Below are positions 42,098 to 46,881 of a stretch of DNA of 46,881 nucleotides, one piece after another. The position numbers and the translations under genes were made by a program. Position 1 is the stretch's first letter. Every line of letters begins with the position of its first letter. The DNA lies in assembly GCA_028718125.1 (NCBI GenBank), contig JAQUMN010000028.1:1-46881 (forward strand). The letters are read 5' to 3'. Under the pieces are notes generated by a model, which saw only the letters and a list, made by a program, of their open reading frames with translations, was not told the origin of the DNA and did no database searches. The stretch is from Kiritimatiellia bacterium (GTDB taxonomy: Bacteria; Verrucomicrobiota; Kiritimatiellia; JAAZAB01).

Positions 42098-42898
42098 ATG
42101 GGTAGGTTAAATTTAAATCCGGCACGGCGTGCGGGGATCAGGCTGTTCATGCTTGCAATGTATAATTATTGCCTGGCTTTAATTTTCGGATCTGCGGCAG
42201 CGGTATTTATCCTGCTTTTTTTCGTCCCCGCGCCATACGGCAAGTTCTTGAGAAAGGGCTGGGGGCCGGCGCTCCCTGCCCGGTGGGCGTGGATGATAAT
42301 GGAATGTCCTTCGCCGGCGCTGATGGTCCTGTTTTTCGTTGTGTCGCCGCAGAAAGACATCCCTCAGATCATTTTCATAGCGCTCTGGCTGCTCCACTAC
42401 GTGCCGCGCACATTTGTCGATCCTTTCAGGCAATCCGGCGGAGACAAGCCGTTCCCTTTACTGCTGGTGGCGCTGGCATTGCTGTTCAACGGCTTAAATG
42501 GATATGCCAACGGCTACGGCCTGTTTCATCTGCAGGCTTACCCGGGCGTCTGGTTGTTATCATGGCCGTTCATTATCGGAGCGGCCCTGTTCGCGGCCGG
42601 ATATAGGGTTAACAGGACCGCCGACGAAAAGCTGCGCATCCTGCGCGGGAAAAATCCGTCTGAATATCAGGTCCCGCGCGGATGGCTTTTCGAATACATT
42701 TCGTGCCCCAACTATTTCGGCGAGATTGTAGAATGGCTTGGCTGGGCCGTCATGACTTCATCGCCGGCCGGGTTTGCCTTCTTCGCGTTCACTTTTGCCA
42801 ATCTGTTTCCCCGGGCCATCCGTTCGCATAAATGGTACAAATCCCATTTCCCGGAATATCCCCCGCAACGTAAAGCCGTTATCCCGTTTGTTGTCTAG
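42098..42898 (+). CDS. Steroid 5-alpha-reductase-like membrane enzyme
   Basis: This 266-aa protein has about six to seven transmembrane helices and the C-terminal signature of the 3-oxo-5-alpha-steroid 4-dehydrogenase/DUF1295 family: GWLFEYISCPNYFGEIVEWL, FANLFPRAIRSHKWYKSHFP and PPQRKAVIPFVV. These enzymes reduce C=C bonds in lipids with NADPH. The native start is uncertain. ATG at 42149 (MLAMYNYCLALIF region) avoids 17 polar residues, and neither has a strong ribosome site. It stands alone on plus between leftward genes. Confidence 0.85.
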   Translation: MGRLNLNPARRAGIRLFMLAMYNYCLALIFGSAAAVFILLFFVPAPYGKFLRKGWGPALPARWAWMIMECPSPALMVLFFVVSPQKDIPQIIFIALWLLHYVPRTFVDPFRQSGGDKPFPLLLVALALLFNGLNGYANGYGLFHLQAYPGVWLLSWPFIIGAALFAAGYRVNRTADEKLRILRGKNPSEYQVPRGWLFEYISCPNYFGEIVEWLGWAVMTSSPAGFAFFAFTFANLFPRAIRSHKWYKSHFPEYPPQRKAVIPFVV

Positions 42899-42986
42899 CA
42901 GTCGCAACGGCCATATATCTACCGGGCAGGATAAGTGCCTGAATGATCCGCGGAACACGCGCGAAAGCCGGCCCGCGTTACCCTGG

Positions 42987-43346
42987 TTATTTACCGCCCA
43001 ATTTGACGAGCGCTTCGTTCTCGTTCTTGTAGATCGGAAAGAGATCGGTCAGGCCGGTGATCGTGAAGCCTTCCTGGACGGTGGGCGGCAGGTTGCAGAA
43101 GGCCAGTTTGGCTTTTTTCTCACCGGCTTTCTTCCCGGCCATGATAAATGAGCGGAAGAAGATACTGGAGAGACGCTGGACGCTGCCCATTTCCACCAGC
43201 ACGCACAGGATACCGGAATCGAACAATCCGACCAAATGGCGGGCCAGGGTTTCGGCCTGCTGGGGATCCAACAGCCGCTGGGCCATGATATGCACAAGTT
43301 TGACGTCCTGCCGGCTTTCATCAATAAACAAGACTGCGTCACTCAT
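42987..43346 (-). CDS. STAS-domain protein, anti-sigma-factor antagonist type
   Basis: This 119-aa STAS-like domain contains VLVEMGSVQRLSSIFFRSFI, where the RLSSIFF segment corresponds to the DSSGL phosphorylation loop, with Ser retained but the Asp and Gly changed. It overlaps the RsbW-like gene by four bases (ATGA at 43343-43346), so they form a partner-switch pair. It probably binds the kinase to free a sigma factor or another client. No matching sigma gene lies in the window. Confidence 0.8.
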   Translation of the reverse strand: MSDAVLFIDESRQDVKLVHIMAQRLLDPQQAETLARHLVGLFDSGILCVLVEMGSVQRLSSIFFRSFIMAGKKAGEKKAKLAFCNLPPTVQEGFTITGLTDLFPIYKNENEALVKLGGK

Positions 43347-43765
43347 AGGGTGTCCTTCCAGGATGTGGTTAGAATCAAATGGTTTTCCCCTTCTTTGCGA
43401 TAGTACCGCAAGCTGGTCACCAGGTTGCGTATCAGGTGAATGCCCAGGCCGCCGATGGGGCGTTGCTCGATCGGCAGGGAGATGTCGGGTGTCGGATGCG
43501 CCGTGGGATCGAACGGCTTGCCGCGGTCCACGATTTCCGCCGTCAGCGTATTGTCGGCGCGGCTCATGTGGATGAGCACCGTGCCCCGGTGATCATCGGT
43601 GTAGGCATAAAGCACCACGTTGGTCAGGGCCTCGTCCAGGGCCATCATCATCCCGTCCCGTTTTGATGCCGGCGCGTTCAATGTGGTCAGGGCCTGTTCC
43701 ACAAAAGAGAACAGTGCCTCCAAATTATCGCGGTGCGCTTCTTTTTCCAGTGATAGAACATTCAT
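43343..43765 (-). CDS. RsbW-like anti-sigma serine kinase
   Basis: This 140-aa protein has the GHKL ATPase fold: N-box ALDEALTNVVLYAYT, EIVDRGKPFDP as the D-x-G box, and PIGGLGIHLIRNL as the Gly-rich lid. Such kinases phosphorylate the Ser of a STAS partner and sequester a sigma factor in stress or developmental control. It is translationally coupled to the STAS gene. Length and motifs are complete. Confidence 0.92.
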   Translation of the reverse strand: MNVLSLEKEAHRDNLEALFSFVEQALTTLNAPASKRDGMMMALDEALTNVVLYAYTDDHRGTVLIHMSRADNTLTAEIVDRGKPFDPTAHPTPDISLPIEQRPIGGLGIHLIRNLVTSLRYYRKEGENHLILTTSWKDTL

Positions 43766-43883
43766 TGTCAGCCGGTTCCGTCCCGTGTTGAACGGACTCT
43801 ATCAGACTGATGTGGAAATGAAAATGAAAAGTGGGGCTTCGCAGCTTTGACGAACGGCGGCGTCATCAATGGTGAAACCAAAG

Positions 43884-43964
43884 GCGTCGCAGGCGCTCCG
43901 CCCTCCAATATCGCGAAAAAATTAGCATTCATGGAGGGGCGAGCTCCCGCGAGACCGTTCTTGA
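43884..43964. repeat. Dispersed palindromic repeat, copy 2
   Basis: Same element as 17276-17354: CCCTCCA and TGGAGGG arms, the CGAGCTC box and the GCGAGACCGTTCTTGA end are conserved, with a few substitutions (T to C, T to A, C to G) and a 2-bp length change near the left end. It lies in the 227-bp gap upstream of the UroD-like gene's stop and also encodes MEGRAPARP. Confidence 0.75.
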
Positions 43965-43992
43965 TTAACCGCCGCCGCCAAGGGTGGGGCGG

Positions 43993-45006
43993 CTATGAGC
44001 GCGTTGCGATGGCAATCATGGCCAGATATTTGTCGTCGTCAACGAATTCCGGCACACTGTTGCCTGTGCCCAGCGCATAGCCGCCTTTTGCGGCGGTCAG
44101 GTCCAGCATGGCGCGGCACCGTTTTTGGATGGCTTCAATGGGCGAGCGGATGATGAAATCGAGATCGATGCCGCCCATAATGGCAATCCGTCCGCCCCAG
44201 CGGCGGTATGCTTCTTCGACCGGCATAATGACGTCCTCATAAGAATGCTTGCCGTCGTACCGCATGCCGGTGATCATATCCTCCATGATGGCCCGCGCCT
44301 CGCCGCACGAATGCAGGATTGCCGGCCGGCCGGCCGCATGGATGGCATCCACAATGCGCTTGTGCCATGGGAAAACATACTTGCGCATGTCCGCCACGGA
44401 CAACATCGTCTGGGTTTTGAACCCCCAGTCATCGTTGGAAATGCAGGCCCCCACCGTGTCATAGGCAACGGCTTTCCGATAATGCTTTACCAGCCGGCTG
44501 CCGACCGCCTCGAAGATGTCCATTACCAGGCCGGGATCGTCGGCCAGCATAAAACAAAGGTTATCGTACCCGACCAGGCTGATGACATTTTCCAGTACGC
44601 CGCCGGGCCCGGAGACGATCAGCTTCATGCCGCGCGGCAGGTCCGGGGCAATCGCGCGCAGCGCCGTGTAATCGAAGGTGTCGGGGTCGGGCCACAGGTA
44701 AGCATCGAAGCTTTTGTGGTCCGTGATAACAAACCCCTGGTTGAGCGAAATGGTCTGGGCGGCATCATGTTTGCCGGTTGGAAAATTGAAGCGCGAGCCG
44801 GCGACCGTGGCATAATCATATCCGGCCGTCTTGAACGCGGCGATCAGCATGCGCCATTGCGCCAGCGCGCCCGGATCCTCTGTCCAGGCCGAACCCGCCA
44901 ACTTTTTATATATCCGGCTGTTCAGGAAAAATTCGAACAACGTAGGGCGTTCAGGGACTTCGCAGCGCAAAACTTTGAGCAGATTATTAAAATTAGGTTC
45001 ACGCAT
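43993..45006 (-). CDS. Uroporphyrinogen decarboxylase-like / corrinoid methyltransferase
   Basis: This 337-aa protein is taken from the ATG at 45006 (MREPNFNNLLKVLRCEVPER). A longer frame to 45132 overlaps non-coding sequence. It is in the UroD/MtaA-MtbA family: ERPTLFEFFL, an SNDDWGFKTQTMLS segment and the zinc-type ILHSCGE motif (His-x-Cys), then GGIDLDF and GTGNSVPEF. The HSCG site suggests methyl transfer from a corrinoid or methylamine donor rather than haem synthesis. No corrinoid protein is nearby, so substrate and partner are unknown. Confidence 0.85.
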   Translation of the reverse strand: MREPNFNNLLKVLRCEVPERPTLFEFFLNSRIYKKLAGSAWTEDPGALAQWRMLIAAFKTAGYDYATVAGSRFNFPTGKHDAAQTISLNQGFVITDHKSFDAYLWPDPDTFDYTALRAIAPDLPRGMKLIVSGPGGVLENVISLVGYDNLCFMLADDPGLVMDIFEAVGSRLVKHYRKAVAYDTVGACISNDDWGFKTQTMLSVADMRKYVFPWHKRIVDAIHAAGRPAILHSCGEARAIMEDMITGMRYDGKHSYEDVIMPVEEAYRRWGGRIAIMGGIDLDFIIRSPIEAIQKRCRAMLDLTAAKGGYALGTGNSVPEFVDDDKYLAMIAIATRS

Positions 45007-45088
45007 GGTGTTTTTTTCACATAGGGTTAGTTGCAGCCTGTCGTCTATCCGTCGGTAGCCGTACATAATAGTCATCATTACTGTGTAG

Positions 45089-46084
45089 TCAATGGCCGAG
45101 GGCTTGAATCCGGCTGCAGGTGGAGTCCGCAATCGAGCGCTCCAGCGCCTTCAACACACGGCCCGGTTCAATGGCGGCCAAGGCTTCACTCGTTGGCTCA
45201 AGGCCTCGGAGGATGACGACATTCGCGCCGCGCGGGCCCCACACGGCCGGATCCGTGGGGCCAAAGAGCGCAACGGCGGGAACTCCCAGCGCCGCGGCCA
45301 GATGGGTAATCCCGGAATCGTTGCCCACATAGCCCCGGCTGATTGCGAGAACCGAGGCCACTTCCTTCAAAGTCCGATTAATCAGCACGGGTATTGCCGG
45401 CGCCAGCCGCGGCAACGCGCGCGCTGCAGCCGCATCCGCTTCACCCAGGATGAACAGGGGCTGGGCGGACAGTGAGCGCAAAACGTTATCCGCCAGGATG
45501 GCGAACTTTTCGACCGGCCAGTTTTTCCGGGCACTGCCGCTGCCCGGATGCAGGCTAATGACATTGTCGGCCAATCCCAGTTCCTTAAGCCAATGCCGTC
45601 CTTGCTGCCGCAACGTTTCCGGCCATGCAAGCAGGGGCGCATCGCTGATCGGCGTTGATATACCCATATCCGTTACCGGACGCAGGAAATGATCGGCCGC
45701 ATGATCCGATGCGATGATAGGCGGACAGACAATCACCCGTTTTGCGCCGGCTGCCCTAAGGTTGGCTGGCACCACGCCATTGGCATCGCTGAGATAAGAC
45801 AGGATGAGGTCAAAGGAAGCAATATCAGTCCGCTCGCGCTCCGGCCACGTCCGGCACGGAACAAACCATTCGGCCATTCCGGAGGCATCCAGCGAGCGAA
45901 CGCGGTCAATCAGGCCGGCAGCCATGGCCAGCTCTGCCGTGCGGGGATGCCCGGCCAGCTCGATGGCGGCTGAAGGCCAGTGCCGGCGCAAAGCCCGGAT
46001 GGCCGGCAGCGTCAGCATTAAATCGCCCAGTGCGCCGCTGCGCAGGATCAGGATACGCGGGGAATCATGCTTCGCTAGTGTCAT
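45089..46084 (-). CDS. Glycosyltransferase family 9 (heptosyltransferase-like)
   Basis: This 331-aa protein starts at the ATG at 46084 (MTLAKHDSPRILILRSGALG), two bases after the upstream membrane-protein stop. It has the GT9 pattern: RSGALGDLMLTLPAIRAL, SLHPGSGSARKNWP near residue 180 and GNDSGITHLAAALGVPAVAL followed by FGPTDPAVWGPRG. GT9 enzymes add heptose or similar sugars from ADP-sugar donors to LPS core. It is probably involved in cell-surface glycan or LPS synthesis. Confidence 0.9.
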   Translation of the reverse strand: MTLAKHDSPRILILRSGALGDLMLTLPAIRALRRHWPSAAIELAGHPRTAELAMAAGLIDRVRSLDASGMAEWFVPCRTWPERERTDIASFDLILSYLSDANGVVPANLRAAGAKRVIVCPPIIASDHAADHFLRPVTDMGISTPISDAPLLAWPETLRQQGRHWLKELGLADNVISLHPGSGSARKNWPVEKFAILADNVLRSLSAQPLFILGEADAAAARALPRLAPAIPVLINRTLKEVASVLAISRGYVGNDSGITHLAAALGVPAVALFGPTDPAVWGPRGANVVILRGLEPTSEALAAIEPGRVLKALERSIADSTCSRIQALGH

Positions 46085-46086
46085 GT

Positions 46087-46629
46087 TCAATACACGCGCC
46101 AGCCCAGAACCAGCATGACGGAGCCAACGATCAGGCCGACAACGCCCACGGCGCGGGCGATCGGTTCCCGGCGAATCCAGCGCTCCGTCCATTGGCGCAA
46201 TTTAAACGGGCTCCAGACCAGCACAATGCCGAAGATCGCGAGTAGGTAAGCGAAGGTCGTCATGACCAGGCGGCTCATGCAGGGATGCACAAACGCGCTT
46301 TCAAGCATCGGGAGCGGTACCAGGAGCATGAACCCGCCCAGCGCGCGGGCTGCCAGCAGATCGTCAACGAACAGGATCACCAGGACAAAGGCCACCGGCA
46401 CGGCCGCATACACAAGGATCTGGTGCGCATCCACCCAGGCGAACCGCATCTGCAGGAGAAGCCAGGCTGACCAGAGGATATCCGCGGCGGCCAAAATGCG
46501 GCCGGCCCATACATGCCGGGGAAATGCGCCGACAAAAGCGGCTGTCCCTTGTGGCCACAATGCCATGCCGATGTTCCAGACAAAAATCAGCGTGCCACAG
46601 ATCAGGGTAATAAAGGCCAGGTCCGACAT
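46087..46629 (-). CDS. Small multi-pass membrane protein of unknown function
   Basis: This 180-aa protein starts at the ATG at 46629, which has AAGGAG upstream. A longer frame reaches into a repeat. Five predicted transmembrane helices alternate with short basic loops (ALWPQGTAAFVG, ERWIRREPIARAVG). No enzymatic motif or named family is recognised. It is coupled to the glycosyltransferase (two-base gap), so a role in envelope or glycan metabolism is plausible. Confidence 0.7.
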   Translation of the reverse strand: MSDLAFITLICGTLIFVWNIGMALWPQGTAAFVGAFPRHVWAGRILAAADILWSAWLLLQMRFAWVDAHQILVYAAVPVAFVLVILFVDDLLAARALGGFMLLVPLPMLESAFVHPCMSRLVMTTFAYLLAIFGIVLVWSPFKLRQWTERWIRREPIARAVGVVGLIVGSVMLVLGWRVY

Positions 46630-46673
46630 GATGGTCACTCCTTTTTTCAAATGCAGAATGCAGAATGTTTGGA

Positions 46674-46748
46674 CTGGATTCCCGCTTTCGCGAGAATGAC
46701 AGAATGGGCAAACGTTATATGTCATTCCCGATCCAATCGGGAATCCAG
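46674..46748. repeat. Intergenic palindromic repeat (CHSRESGNP type)
   Basis: The arms CTGGATTCCCG (46674-46684) and CGGGAATCCAG (46738-46748) are exact reverse complements. A second pair, GAATGAC (46694-46700) and GTCATTC (46721-46727), lies inside. The reading frame through it gives CHSRESGNP, as in the common dispersed element in many bacterial genomes. No other full copy was noticed in this window. Confidence 0.65.
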
Positions 46749-46881
46749 GATTTTAGTTGCGGCGTTAGCCGCCTTCCATGAGAAGGCTTGTCAAGAAGCG
46801 ACTGACGTGGCGGTCGCTGGTTTTCGATCCTGAGGCATGTCATGCTTCCATTCGCACTCTATAATGGGTCATTTATTATAA

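Noticed and set aside
41430..42110. A 226-codon plus-strand frame overlapping the cNMP-binding gene
   Set aside because: The minus strand carries a clear cNMP domain with its phosphate-binding cassette. The plus frame is a shadow.
44125..45024. A 299-codon plus-strand frame opposite the UroD-like gene
   Set aside because: It is the antisense of a gene with clear UroD/MtaA motifs. There is no ribosome site or domain of its own.

Overview
The window looks like bacterial chromosome from an uncultured, mainly anaerobic organism. Superoxide reductase, A-type flavoprotein, 2-oxoacid:ferredoxin oxidoreductase, ferredoxin and a DUF2284 protein all point to anaerobic metabolism. Gene style (stand-alone CBM48, UroD-like methyltransferase, PAS/response-regulator arrays, a dispersed palindromic repeat carrying a MEGRAPARP micro-ORF) suggests the PVC superphylum (Lentisphaerota/Kiritimatiellota-like). 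That placement is an inference from style, not a phylogenetic result.

Region 1 (1 to about 14.1 kb) is a mobile element. An XRE-type repressor on the minus strand (371-1138) faces a rightward block: a tape-measure-like coiled-coil protein, small DNA-binding and coiled-coil proteins, a tail/baseplate-hub-like protein, two small Cys-containing proteins, then a Mu A-like DDE transposase and a Mu B-like AAA+ ATPase. Most junctions are ATGA overlaps. No capsid, portal, terminase or lysis gene is visible. Two gene-free stretches fold into strong RNA-like structures: a three-way junction at 19-87 and a long multi-hairpin region at about 6694-7046, just before the tail-hub gene. The second is the most promising undescribed object here. 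G-U pairs in its stems indicate that the plus strand is the RNA.

Region 2 (14.2-23.9 kb) is an amino-acid, opine and carbohydrate metabolic island. A leftward pair (octopine/nopaline-type dehydrogenase and Asp/Glu-racemase-like protein) diverges from a rightward block (saccharopine-dehydrogenase-like protein, ornithine/alanine-racemase-like PLP protein, a double amidohydrolase and a heparinase/lyase-like protein). Two racemase-type enzymes next to two imino-acid-type dehydrogenases suggest metabolism of D-amino acids or opines.

Region 3 (23.9-31.6 kb) is rich in broken genes. It holds an IS1182-type transposase remnant, a nucleotidyltransferase fragment, several partial copies of yifB/comM, a ptsI fragment with an internal stop, a 2-oxoacid oxidoreductase alpha subunit with a large internal deletion plus a stop, a beta subunit and a flavodiiron protein cut by one shared junction, and a ferritin-like protein fused to a truncated, frameshifted WrbA. 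Intact genes among them include a TauE-type exporter, a dihydroorotate-dehydrogenase-like protein, a CBM48 protein, OsmC and a ferredoxin. The superoxide reductase at 31.7-32.1 kb is full length but lacks one expected iron ligand.

Region 4 (32.3-38.2 kb) encodes signalling proteins: two histidine kinases, three response regulators (one frameshifted) and rpiB. One kinase has two nearly identical PAS domains from a 351-bp tandem duplication. Region 5 (38.8-46.6 kb) holds full-length yifB/comM, a DUF2284 protein, a cNMP-binding protein, a steroid-5-alpha-reductase-like membrane enzyme, an RsbW/STAS pair, a UroD-like methyltransferase, a family-9 glycosyltransferase and a small membrane protein.

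I saw no rRNA, convincing tRNA or CRISPR array.
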